A DNA stretch of 29,958 bases, taken from positions 1-29,958 of the forward strand of contig CAWEFA010000036.1 in the NCBI GenBank assembly GCA_963808135.1, in the 5' to 3' direction. This document shows positions 8,421-18,385 of the stretch, one piece after another (position 1 is the first letter of the stretch; each line of letters begins with the position of its first letter). A program made the position numbers and the translations under genes. Under the pieces are notes generated by a model. That model searched no databases, was not told where the DNA came from, and saw only the letters and a list, made by a program, of their open reading frames with translations. This DNA is from CAWEFA01 sp963808135. GTDB lineage: Bacteria; Bacteroidota; Bacteroidia; Bacteroidales; DTGW01.

Positions 8421-8733
8421 ATATATCAATACAGGCCTTAAGCCTGTAACAATAGAAACAGCTTAGGCACAGCCTGAACTGAACAAAGGGGGAATTTAAT
8501 TAATTAAATATTTTTTTATATTTGTTTATAATTTTTATACATTTGAAAACCGGTTAATTAACGAAATAAACATAATATTTCCCCTGCCATATTAAAACAG
8601 GTAATTTATAAACAACACTGGCATTAACTAACCCGGGAAAATATATTTTAATATTGCTATAATAAAATTAAAAAAAATAACTATGTGAAAATTTACATAA
8701 CATAAAATATACGAAGCGTTAAGCTTTTATTCT

Positions 8734-8844
8734 GGATCTGAAATCTCGCAAATTTCTTGCATGCTTTGAATAACAAGTGAAACGCCTGCGCTGTGGCGCG
8801 GGCTTTCCTTATTAGGCATGCGGGTTTGCGAGAACCTCAGATTC
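8734..8844. repeat. Long imperfect palindrome (~110 bp)
   Basis: The two arms pair along their length: ggatctg...ctcgcaaa...gcatgc on the left is matched by gcatgc...tttgcgag...cagattc on the right. The centre is a strong GC-rich hairpin, gcctgcgc-tgtg-gcgcgggc, extended by gaaa/tttc. It stands out against the AT-rich surroundings. An open frame on the minus strand across it is a by-product of the palindrome and not a likely gene. Confidence 0.6.
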
Positions 8845-8983
8845 AAGTAAGGAATAAGTTCGCGCTTTTCTTTTATAGCCGGGCTTATCCTAAAATAATG
8901 GCCAACGCTGCACAAGCGAAAGCCGAAAAGCTTGCCGAAGGATTGGCTTTAAAAGAGTAGGCGGAATTTTAAACTAAAACTCT

Positions 8984-10350
8984 TATGAAAAAACTATTAT
9001 TTTTCAGCGCATATATTTTTATATGCTTCTCATCGCAAGCCCAAACATGTGTATCAGGAACATCTCAACCAGGGAAGCAATGGATATATATCGGGCGCAA
9101 CCGTCTCAGGTAACACTGGCGGAAATGTAACAACTAATCCCGGAACTTCCGGAGGAGCTGGAGGTGGTGTTAGTGTAACCGGGGGAAACGGATATCTATC
9201 AAGTGGTGCATCATTGACAGTTGGTGGAGGCGGACTTTCATCTGAGGTTGGAGGTAGTGCTAATCTTATAGCAGGTTCTGGATCAAATGGAGTTGGCAGT
9301 ATAACATTACAAATTCCTAGTACATCCGCAAACAACGGATATATAAACTTTGTAGTGCCAACTGCAACCGGTACAATAAGATTTGGCTCCAGTACAAGTT
9401 CTTACCCGTTAACTATTTCCGGAAATGGAAGTCTTACAACAACCGGGGCTATTTCGGCAGGAGCCCTTACAATAGCAAATTCAATTTCAACAGGAACCTT
9501 AACAACAAGTGGAGTCTTAACAACAAGCGGTTTGCTCACGGCTAATGGCGGGTTTACAACAAGCAAATCCATTTTAGTTGGCGGGCTTTTAACCACCGGT
9601 GTAATCACGGCAGGAGGCTTTTCGGCAGGAAACGGCGGATACATTTCAACTACCGGGGCTGTTTCGGCAGGAACTTTAACCACAAGCGGCCTGTTAACAG
9701 CTAATGGCGGGCTTACAACAAGCGGGACTATTACGGCAGGAAGTTTAACTTCAAATGGGAATATTACAATATCAACATCTGCTGTCGAAGCCCTGACATT
9801 GAACTGTACAAATTCAAACTCTTTGAAAGATATTGCATTTAGGTCAGCTTACTTTCCTTCGTCAGCATCATTAGATCCAGATGGCACAATGGGCACGATT
9901 GGTTTTACTGACGATCTAAATATGCGTATTACTAATAACGTGCCAGGTGGAAATATTACTATTTGGTCAAATATTAATGTTAATATTGAATCAATGGCTG
10001 ATGTTAAAATACTTAGTGCTAATTTCCAGGTAATAAAAGGAAACTTATATGCGCGACAGGTTGTAGTGCAAACAGGTACATTTCCCGATTATGTGTTTAA
10101 ACCCGGTTACAAGTTAAAATCCCTTGCCGAAACCGAAGCTTACATAAAAGCCAACGGGCATTTGGAAGATATGCCTGACGAGGCAATGGTAAAAGAAAAA
10201 GGCATTAACGTGGCCGAAATGAACGCTGCCCTGCTAAAGAAAATTGAAGAAATTACTTTGCTAATGATCGAACAAAACAAACGCGTTGAAGCCCTTGAAA
10301 AAGAAAACGGCGCTTTGAAAACCAAAGTAGAGGAAATTTCGAATAAATAA
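8984..10350 (+). CDS. Secreted repetitive surface protein with coiled-coil tail (one-base shift near start)
   Basis: The protein starts at the ATG at 8984 with a signal peptide (MKKLLFFSAYIFICFSSQAQ, cleavage likely after AQ). This frame runs out soon, and the rest of the protein is one frame over; removing one base in the aggga(a)gc stretch at 9072-9078 joins them as ...SGTSQPGSNGYISG. The middle is Gly/Thr/Ser-rich with degenerate repeats around LTTSGLLTANGG and ITAGGF/SAGTLTTS (about 9440-9760), suggesting a beta-helical or fibre fold. The tail (from about 10060) has the DYVFKPGYKLKSLAETEAYI and HLEDMP segments common to Bacteroidota fibre-like surface proteins, followed by a C-terminal coiled coil. 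Joined length is about 455 residues. A shorter product from GTG at 9049 would lack the signal peptide and is less likely. Specific function unknown. Confidence 0.7.
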
Positions 10351-10380
10351 GTTATTTTAGAAACTTGAAAATTTAAACAA

Positions 10381-13300
10381 ATGAAAAAAATAATAATATA
10401 TGCCATTTTGCTGCTTTGCATAATGCCATACACGGCTTACGGCCAGAAAATCCAGAAACTCCCAGAATACAAAATAAAAGAAAAAGAAAGGATTTTAAAA
10501 AACTGCCCTTATATATTTGAAGGCATAAGCCTTTATTGTGAAACCTATTTGAACAATGCCGACGGCAAAATGTGGCGTTCCGAATATGTATTGGTAACCA
10601 GGATATTCAGGGGCCAGGATAAAATTGTGCCCGGGATGTTAGAAATCGTGCGTAAAGAAAAAGGTGTTATTCAATTTCATAAAGACAGGCAATATGCAAA
10701 GTACGATCATACCCAGCCTAATATTTACTTTTGCAACGATATTTCTATTGCAACCCCCGGTTCCGATACCATTAAAACCGGCAATAAAATAAAAGTAGAG
10801 GTTTGCCGTGGGTTTATCGTGCCTGAGCTCGGAATAGAACAAGGTTTTTATGATGAAAGATTTAAAAACAAAAAGGATGTTTACGACTTTTTGGGCAAAG
10901 TAGAAAATATTGACAAAGCGGCCCTTATAGGGATACCCGATACCATGAAAGCATTCAGGGCGTATTATAGACAAGGTAATAAATTAAGAAGCGATTATGA
11001 TCAAACATTAAGGGACGAAAGAGAGATAAAAGGGGATACTTTAAAAAAAAAAGTAACGTTAAATAAACCGGAAAAAGTTACTCTCAAATCGACTACATAT
11101 TCGAACGATCTTAACATAAGTTTCGAAAACGCACATCAATTTTGTGATCAAAGTACTGGTAAATCATACTTTGAATTCGACATTATGGTGCAATCTGATG
11201 CTGATCCTGAATTAGCTGATGATTATCTTAATGAAATTTCAATAAATCTGAAATTTGATGCAAATACTACATTCGATATAAAACAAACTGATGATATTAC
11301 AAATGATGATATTACGGCCACTTTTAATAACTTTTGGTCCGAATACAATACAAGTGTAACAGTTTCTGATGATAATGAAATAGATATAGATGCAAACATT
11401 GAACTTGATTTTCCCGATTGCACAACAAGCGGTTGTTCAAATTCTGATGCTATTCCTTCGGCCATCCCTTATACTAAAATACAATTGATAAACTTGATTA
11501 TCCCTATTGATCAACAAAATCCGTCTGCTATAATTACACCAACCATTTCTATCGCCAATTATGGTAATTGGTCGAATTGGTATTATTATATATATGATTA
11601 TGACCCAGCTCAATTTACTGATTTGGTTAACGGCAATTACACAGCTAATCTTTTTTGGCAACCAAAATTTACCTTCAGTTTTTCTTCTGTATCTGCCGGT
11701 ACGAACGATGCATTATCAACTTTAGATATTTACGGCACAGGCTTTGGCAATGTATGTGGTAAAATAGATTTAACGGCCAATGACGGGGGAGAAAGTCAAT
11801 TTGCACTTGATGATGTTGATATTACTAGTTGGTCTGATGAACTAGTAACTGTGACTGTACCTTCAACAAATTCGCTAATAAATGGTAATACAGGTGATCC
11901 ATTTTGTGCCGGGAGTGGCAATTTGACTATAACAAATGGAGGCAGCTTATCTGCAAGCCAGTCACTCACTGTTTCAACTGCATATTCAAATGCAATTGAC
12001 ATAAATACCAAAGACAAATACACAGATTACCTTACTGATATGGGCGGGCGCAATGGTATTAAATTTAAGCTCGACCCCAATACCAGTGCTTCATTCACAA
12101 GCAATGATATTTCAACAATAAAACAGGCTATGAGCGATTGGACATATGCTGTTAATCCCAATATACAAATTAAATTAGTAGATGCAAGCGACCCTGATTA
12201 TCCTGCTGTAACCAACACTATTGGCATAGACAATTCTTTAACCGTTTCCATGCAAACTCAACCGTTTGTTGCCAAGGATACAAAGCAAGGTAATTATTAT
12301 TACTCAAATATTACAATTTACATAAATAAAGTATGCTCATACTTAAGCTCAAATTTCATATGGGATTATAATCATAAAGGTGGAAATAACGATTTTTACC
12401 AGGCTTTTATACACGAACTTGGGCATGTATTTATGCTCGAACATGTAAATGATGACGATCAATTGATGAATTATCAAGAAAAGTGACAATGTGTTATCAT
12501 TAAAAACTGACCCCGCACCTTTGGATGCCAATTACATTATTAATAATAGCTTAGGAATGACATGGAGCCAGCCACCCTATCCATTATCCACATTTAAACA
12601 GAATTTACCTCAAATACCTCAGAATTTAGCTGTGGATCCTAATACTATAACTGCTGGAGAAATTGACTTAACATGGGTTGATAATTTTGGCGACCAAGCA
12701 AGCTTTAATATTAAACAATCCTGCACTAGTTGCGGTCAAACACCGATTACAACAATAGTTTCGATAAATGGCAGTGCCAGGAGTTTTTCGGCTACAACAG
12801 CTACAACAGGCATAGGCCCTGATAATACTTATAAATTTTATATTGAAGCTGTAAATAATAGTGGCGGTGAATCTGGTTATAGTGATTATGTGTTAGCCCA
12901 AACTCCAGATTTATCTACACCTGGTAATTCTTCAGGTTCAACTTCCAGCTCAGGCAATACTATTAGCATACCTATTGTACCCGGCGCAACCAATTATGTT
13001 GTTCAACGGTCAACATCGCCAAATTTTACAAGTAATGTAACCACAACAACCTTACCTGCAGGCACTACCAGCTATACTGATAATAGCGTAAAATCAGGAG
13101 TAACTTATTATTACAGGGTTCAAGCAACAAATGGAACGCATAGCTCATCATATGGCCCGGTAATTACTGTTACAGCTTGTTTAAAAAACCCGGCCGCAAC
13201 AAATAGTATTTGCGGTTCCTATAATTCAGGTTACGATAATACAACCAGCCCTATTTATGCAATAAATTTGATTTCGTGTACAACATCCACCATAGTAGCA

Positions 13301-13711
13301 AGCGGCGCTACCTTATTTCTTGCAGCTTCAAACAGTATTACATTTAATCCCGGCTTCACAGCAGCCGCTAAATCATATATGAAAGCATACATAGTAACCG
13401 CATGTGGTTCCAAGAAATCGGAAGAGGTGGATAGCGCCGGCGAAAAATCAGTAACCGCTATACCCGAAGAGAATACTGTTTATACAATAAAAATTTACCC
13501 GAACCCCACAACAGGTATGCTTACCATTGAAACCGGGGCCGATAAGGCTACCGTTGGAATTTACAATATTTATGGCAGCCTGTTAAAACTGCAAAAACTT
13601 GTAGGCAGTATAAACCAAACCGATATTAGTAACCTTAAACCGGGAACATACATAGTAAAAGTAGTTACCGATACCGGCCAGCAAAAAGCGTTAATAGAAA
13701 TTAAAAGGTAA
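10381..13711 (+). CDS. Large secreted zinc metalloprotease with T9SS sorting domain (one-base shift)
   Basis: Predicted secreted metzincin-like protease of about 1,110 residues. Order: signal peptide (MKKIIIYAILLLCIMPYTAYGQ); an N-terminal domain of unknown function; an IPT/TIG-like segment (LDIYGTGFGNVCGKI); the protease core with HELGHVFMLEH (zinc ligands His678, His682 and His688, base Glu679) and a Met-turn LMNY (696); fibronectin III-like domains; a coat-hanger style segment (NSITFNPGFTAAAKSYMKAYI); and a C-terminal T9SS type A sorting domain (IKIYPNPTTG... to GTYIVKVVTDTGQQ). The first frame stops at 12484-12486, right after the active site. Deleting one A in the gaaaag run (12478-12482) continues straight into the second frame. 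The position usually glycine in HExxHxxGxxH is Met here, as in several Bacteroidota relatives. Thirty bases after the surface protein, so possibly co-transcribed. Confidence 0.82.
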
Positions 13712-13809
13712 TATTTCTTTGGCTTGGTTTTGTGTATAATGTTTTATAAATGCACGGTTGTAGTTGTTGCTAAAGCCAATGGCTATTCTAAAAGTTTGTT
13801 TTTATTTTT

Positions 13810-13909
13810 TCACGCAAAGACGCAGAGAACGCAAACTATTATAAATCAGAATTATTTTTCTTTGCGACTTAGCGTCTTTGCGTGATATTTTATTTTTTTA
13901 GACAACCTC
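13810..13909. repeat. Palindromic element, copy 2
   Basis: About 87 of 100 bases match 8321-8420 in the same orientation. It contains a perfect 14-bp inverted repeat, tcacgcaaagacgc (13810-13823) and gcgtctttgcgtga (13872-13885), and ends in the same ttagaca-cctc sequence. It occupies most of the 342-base gap between the metalloprotease and ppk2. The two copies bracket the surface protein and metalloprotease genes. Confidence 0.65.
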
Positions 13910-14053
13910 TTAAATTCTGTCAAACTTTACGTGAATCATTAATAAAAATCTTTTCAGACATTTTAACCTATCGCTTAACATTTTAACGTATGAATATTTA
14001 TTTTAATTTTATTTTAACTAACTTTATTCCAACAATAAATAAAAATTAAAGTC

Positions 14054-14899
14054 ATGTCAAAATCTAAAGACGAAAAGAAAACAAAAAAGGAACCGGAGAA
14101 AATACAAAAAGAAAATAAACACGGCAAACTTACAAATGAGTTCTATCTCAATGAGCTTGGAAAGCTTCAGATTGAACTTGTGAAATTACAGGAATGGATT
14201 AAAAACAAAGGGTTAAAGATTGTAGTTATTTTTGAAGGAAGGGATGCAGCCGGAAAAGGTGGCGTTATAAAGAGAATAACCGAATGTTTAAATCCTCGTT
14301 ATTGCCGTGTTATAGCGTTGGGAGTGCCTACAGAAAGGGAAAAAACCCAATGGTATTTTCAACGTTATATTACGCATTTACCAGCAGCAGGGGAAATAGT
14401 TTTGTTCGACAGGAGCTGGTATAACCGAGCCGGAGTTGAAAAGGTAATGGGATTTTGTACCGAAACAGAATATGAAGAATTTCTCCTCTCCTGCCCCGAG
14501 TTTGAAAGCATGATTATTAGATCGAATATTATTTTAGTTAAATATTGGTTCTCTGTTAGCGATGAAGAGCAGGAAAACAGGTTTCAGGAAAGGATCAATA
14601 ATCCTACCAAGCATTGGAAAATCAGTCCTATGGATGTTGAATCGAGGAAACATTACACAGATTACAGCATAGCCAAGGATAAAATGTTTTCACACACCGA
14701 TACAAAGCAATCGCCCTGGTATGTTGTGGAAGCCGATGATAAGAAAAGAGCGAGGCTGAATTGCATAAGCCATTTGCTTTCACTTATTCAATATAAAGAA
14801 TTACCTTATCAGAAAATTAAAGTGCCGAAACGGCAGGATGACAGCAACTATGTGCGACCACCCAAGGATACTCAAACTTACGTGCCCGCGATTTATTAA
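14054..14899 (+). CDS. ppk2: Polyphosphate kinase 2 (PPK2 family)
   Basis: Cytoplasmic kinase that transfers phosphate between inorganic polyphosphate and nucleotides, usually making GTP/ATP from the diphosphate. The 281-residue protein has a charged Lys/Glu-rich N-terminus (1-25), then the Walker A-like GRDAAGKGG at 62-70, the Walker B/lid motif LFDRSWYNRAGVE (about 117-129), and conserved downstream segments (YWFSVSDEEQ, RFQERINNPTKHWKISPMD, SPWYVVEADDKKRAR). The length and single kinase domain fit the short class I type. It stands alone, preceded by the repeat-containing spacer and facing the C10 protease gene tail to tail. A possible -7 box (TAACTTTA, about 14018) is one base off consensus. 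Confidence 0.95.
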   Translation: MSKSKDEKKTKKEPEKIQKENKHGKLTNEFYLNELGKLQIELVKLQEWIKNKGLKIVVIFEGRDAAGKGGVIKRITECLNPRYCRVIALGVPTEREKTQWYFQRYITHLPAAGEIVLFDRSWYNRAGVEKVMGFCTETEYEEFLLSCPEFESMIIRSNIILVKYWFSVSDEEQENRFQERINNPTKHWKISPMDVESRKHYTDYSIAKDKMFSHTDTKQSPWYVVEADDKKRARLNCISHLLSLIQYKELPYQKIKVPKRQDDSNYVRPPKDTQTYVPAIY

Positions 14900-14928
14900 T
14901 CAAAAGTCAATAATATCAAGGCTAAAAC

Positions 14929-14947
14929 AAGCAAAGTATTTTTGCTT
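14929..14947. terminator. Bidirectional hairpin between convergent genes
   Basis: A perfect 7-bp stem, aagcaaa (14929-14935) and tttgctt (14941-14947), with a 5-base loop lies in the 100-base gap between ppk2 and the C10 protease gene, which end towards each other. A rich T tract is lacking, so strength is uncertain. Confidence 0.4.
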
Positions 14948-14999
14948 ATACATGCGCGATAAATTATTGCCGCTTATAAAATCGAAATTGTAATATATT

Positions 15000-17900
15000 T
15001 TACCGGTGGCTGACTATCAGTTTATAGGTATTACTGCTTTTCCCACCAATCACCTGCAACAGGTATAAACCATTTTTTAATGACTTTACCGGCACTTGTA
15101 AAATATTTGAATTTGTTTTTTCCTCAAAAAGTACTTCACCTGAAGTACTGAATAGTTTCATTGAATTTATTGTTTTGCCGGACATAATACAAAACAACTC
15201 TGATGCCGGGTTGGGAAAGATAATATCTGGTATTTGTTTAGATTTATAAAAACTATCCGTTAGAAAAGTAATGGTTACAAAATTATCTTTTTCATTAATA
15301 CTTACAGTTCCATAATCAATATATTCATTTCCTTTTAATACTGAATAAATATATGTTCCACCTTCTGAAAGATTTGAAAATTTTACTTTTCCTGAAAAAT
15401 CGGTATTCTTTATAGAGTCATTGAAAAAAATAGAAATTCCTTCTACCGGGTTGTTGAAAAGGTTTATTACATTAAATGTTACCCTGCTTAGCGATTTCAT
15501 GGTAATTGAAATGACTGTGTCATTTTCTGCCATAAAATTTCCGTACGTTGTTTCATAGCTATTGCTTTGGAGTGTATAAGAAACAAATTTTCCAATATTA
15601 CCAATTTTAATAATTGCCCTGCCGGATTTATCAGTTGTATAAAAACTATTATTCATGTAAATTATAATGCCTGATAATGGATTATCGTTTTCATCAACAA
15701 TATTAAATGTCACATTTATCATTTTCATTGAAGAAAATGAACCAATCCAATTATATATAGGAGCGCCTCCCAATGTTTGGGAATAATAGCCGCCAGCCCA
15801 ACCTTTGGATTGTGAATAAAATTTCAATGAGCTAACATCTGTATTATTGTCAATTCTAAAAAAAGACTTGCCATCATCGAGACTGGCATAAGTTAAGCCT
15901 GAATAATTTATCCATGTTGAATCAGTTCCCGGAACAAATTCAAGGTTTTCGCAATTGATATTGCTATATGTTTTTTCCCATGTTTTCCCGGCATCATTGG
16001 TTCTGTATATTGCATTAGAAGACCTTCCGTCGATATGGCCAATTATATGGGCACTATCCTTAAACCTTATGTAATAACGATTAACTGAGCTAAAAATGCT
16101 GTCGGAAACAGACCAATGTAAACCATTATCAAATGATTTGAACAATCTTCCCCTGCTTGTTCCAAACCAAATCATATTGTGGTAAGCGTCATAATTGTTT
16201 TCAGTTCCCGTTTCTCCGTTTAATGCAGAAGGGACATCGGATGACGGAACCCTGTTCCAGTTCATTCCTCCATCGTTGGTAGTATAAATAACAAATTCAT
16301 TTTGATAAGGGTCGCCCATACAAACTCCATTGTTCTCATCAAAGAAATACACCCAGTTAGCCCAACTGTTTGAAAAATCCGCAGAAGCCTGGTATGTCCA
16401 GTTCTTACCGCCATCGGCAGTGTATAAAATTGCCCCGCCATGTTTTGGTTGAGGGTTAAAACAAGCATAAGCCTTTTGATTACTGATACCGCATATATCC
16501 GACAAGTTGAGGCTATCGCAGACAGGATTGGTGATATGGCCGGTGTCCCATGTGGTGCCACCATTTGAAGTCACTGCAAAAAGATTGGCCTTGCCCCAAA
16601 GCGTTGCCCAAACAGCATTTGAATCGGCAATTGAAATAAAGTGAACACTTTCGGAAATAGTCGATGGAATAACCGCTTGAAGTTGCCAGAACCCGGAACT
16701 TATTATAAAATATTTTGAATCACTTAAAGAAGTTTTTCCATCGGTGCCAATAACTTCTAAAAAATGTTGACCAGAAACAAGGTGCTTTGAGTAAATTGTA
16801 AATACATAAGGCGCTGATGAAACAGAGTCAACTTTATTACCATCGATATAAAGATAAAATATTTTTGGATTTCCCTGAAGCACATTTAAAGCAACATTAA
16901 TTATAGTATCTGCTGAAAATAACTGGTTGTTATCAGGGGTGATGATATTGAAACTAAGCGAAGACGTTCCATTAGGTTTGATATTTGTTAGAATGTAATT
17001 ATAATTATTAAAAAAATAATCGCTGTCACTATTTAATGGGTCTAATGCGCCTATGGCGAAATAGCCATTGCAATCGCCACCCCAACCCCAATTAAAGTGA
17101 AATTTTGTTGGAAAAGAATTGTCATAGCCATCGCAAACAAACGCATGTCCATATTTTAAACTATAGCCTGTATAATATATCGGCCTTTTGGCATCAATTT
17201 CAATCTTCAGCCTTGCAATCCATAACTCCTCGCCAGCGCTGTCATTTTCCCTAAAATAAGATTCCATTGAGTCAGAAAAACCAAAATTATATATTAGGGC
17301 AAACGCGGGGCTGCCTGCACCAGATCCGGTTGAATCATAAATCATATTAACAGAAACCCCGCAATGATAAACAAGCTGGGCTATATACTTGTTGGGACTA
17401 TATAAAGAGTCCGGCATATCGTCCCAATTGTATGTTGTATTTCCAAAATTAGCCGATAACTGACCATATTTGGGAAGGTAATATGAATTGGAACCTATTC
17501 CTTTTGGCGGATATGAATAATATTTCATTATTTGTGCCATAGCAATGGCAACACAACCTGCCGGCACATGGCCATTAAAACCGTAAGGAGCTCCCTTATC
17601 GGCCGGACAGGAATCGTTATAGAATTGGGTTTGGTTCCATTCACAAGTTAAGAGGGGACCAACTTCCTTATTGTATATTTTAAAATTATTATTTAACGCA
17701 TTTTGCCATTCCTCAATAGCTGAAGTATTCCTGATATTATTTTTAATGGCATATAAAATCTGGTTATTGTAATCTTCCAACCACTCTTTTGCTGAAGAGT
17801 TGATTTTATTTTCATCAATTGAACCTTCCTGGGAATAAGCAAGAATGGGAGTTGCCGCATCATCAGCAGAAATAATCGCCCAACCGCCGCCTTCAAAATT

Positions 17901-18095
17901 AAAAGTATAATAAGTAATGATGCTGTCTTTCGTTGATTTAAAATAGCTCTTTAATGCCAAATTTGGTTGCTTTAGTAATAATTTATTTTTGAAATAATTC
18001 ATTGCAACTTGTTCAGCTGAATCTTTCGAAATTGGGTTTGAATATAAGTTTACACTTAAAAGAAACACAGTTAAAATAAAAATATATTTATTCAT
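15000..18095 (-). CDS. Secreted C10 (streptopain-like) cysteine protease with T9SS sorting domain
   Basis: Predicted secreted protease of 1,031 residues. Order: signal peptide (1-19); a SpeB-type inhibitory propeptide (about 22-145, including GGGWAIISADDAATPILAYS); a C10 catalytic domain (about 146-375) with Cys181 in GHVPAGCVAIAMAQ, His317 in KYGHAFVCDGYD and the conserved FHFNWGWGG (332-340); an Ig-like domain (about 385-470); a BNR/YCF48-like propeller (about 470-770) rich in TxDGGxxW-type repeats; two short carboxypeptidase-regulatory-like beta domains (about 780-940); and a T9SS type A sorting domain starting IPDIIFPNPASELFC. The family cleaves proteins outside the cell, and the C-terminal signal would send it to the surface or medium. 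The reading frame is intact. Monocistronic, with its own promoter candidate. Confidence 0.92.
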   Translation of the reverse strand: MNKYIFILTVFLLSVNLYSNPISKDSAEQVAMNYFKNKLLLKQPNLALKSYFKSTKDSIITYYTFNFEGGGWAIISADDAATPILAYSQEGSIDENKINSSAKEWLEDYNNQILYAIKNNIRNTSAIEEWQNALNNNFKIYNKEVGPLLTCEWNQTQFYNDSCPADKGAPYGFNGHVPAGCVAIAMAQIMKYYSYPPKGIGSNSYYLPKYGQLSANFGNTTYNWDDMPDSLYSPNKYIAQLVYHCGVSVNMIYDSTGSGAGSPAFALIYNFGFSDSMESYFRENDSAGEELWIARLKIEIDAKRPIYYTGYSLKYGHAFVCDGYDNSFPTKFHFNWGWGGDCNGYFAIGALDPLNSDSDYFFNNYNYILTNIKPNGTSSLSFNIITPDNNQLFSADTIINVALNVLQGNPKIFYLYIDGNKVDSVSSAPYVFTIYSKHLVSGQHFLEVIGTDGKTSLSDSKYFIISSGFWQLQAVIPSTISESVHFISIADSNAVWATLWGKANLFAVTSNGGTTWDTGHITNPVCDSLNLSDICGISNQKAYACFNPQPKHGGAILYTADGGKNWTYQASADFSNSWANWVYFFDENNGVCMGDPYQNEFVIYTTNDGGMNWNRVPSSDVPSALNGETGTENNYDAYHNMIWFGTSRGRLFKSFDNGLHWSVSDSIFSSVNRYYIRFKDSAHIIGHIDGRSSNAIYRTNDAGKTWEKTYSNINCENLEFVPGTDSTWINYSGLTYASLDDGKSFFRIDNNTDVSSLKFYSQSKGWAGGYYSQTLGGAPIYNWIGSFSSMKMINVTFNIVDENDNPLSGIIIYMNNSFYTTDKSGRAIIKIGNIGKFVSYTLQSNSYETTYGNFMAENDTVISITMKSLSRVTFNVINLFNNPVEGISIFFNDSIKNTDFSGKVKFSNLSEGGTYIYSVLKGNEYIDYGTVSINEKDNFVTITFLTDSFYKSKQIPDIIFPNPASELFCIMSGKTINSMKLFSTSGEVLFEEKTNSNILQVPVKSLKNGLYLLQVIGGKSSNTYKLIVSHR

Positions 18096-18161
18096 TGGAA
18101 GTCTGATAAATGTTTGCCAAAACTTGTATTATCAATATTATACGATATTATGTTTGAATCG

Positions 18162-18169
18162 CAAATGTA
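18162..18169 (-). promoter_or_regulatory. Putative -7 box for the C10 protease gene
   Basis: Reads TACATTTG on the minus strand, an exact TAnnTTTG match, 67 bases upstream of the ATG at 18095. A TTTTTGG stretch lies about 26 bases further upstream, somewhat beyond the usual -33 spacing. Confidence 0.4.
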
Positions 18170-18385
18170 GCAAAAAGATTATATGTTTCGGCTGCCAAAA
18201 AGTTATAAGAATTATAGCTAATTCTGGCGAAAAACAACCAATCTGAATACATCCATTTGTCAGGCAATTAAACTAATTTATTTTACTTTTTCCGTTTTGT
18301 TAGTTTGCAATTTTGTATAACTTTCAATTTTTAACTATATTCAGTTGAAAATATTTTTTAGTTGTTTAACTTGGTCATTTTGAAT

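Larger units (their letters stand above)
7956..8983. other. Gene-free, repeat-rich intergenic region
   Basis: About 1 kb without a credible gene between the divergent hyp operon and the surface protein. It is AT-rich and contains a palindromic element with end repeats (8238-8420), a small hairpin acaggc/gcctgt (8431-8447), two exact TAnnTTTG boxes on the plus strand (8517-8524 and 8538-8545) and a long imperfect palindrome (8734-8844). I see no tRNA or rRNA. Confidence 0.6.

Noticed and set aside
8727..8915. 62-residue minus-strand open frame
   Set aside because: It lies across the imperfect palindrome, has no recognisable domain and no convincing start region; the open frame is likely a by-product of the repeat.
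8898..8960. 20-codon plus-strand frame (MANAAQAKAEKLAEGLALKE) just before the surface protein
   Set aside because: Reasonable helix-like composition, but too short, with no ribosome site or known homologue that I recognise; could be a remnant of a larger gene.
9049..9060. GTG start for the surface protein at 9049
   Set aside because: It would remove the obvious signal peptide encoded from 8984, which only a one-base shift separates from the body.
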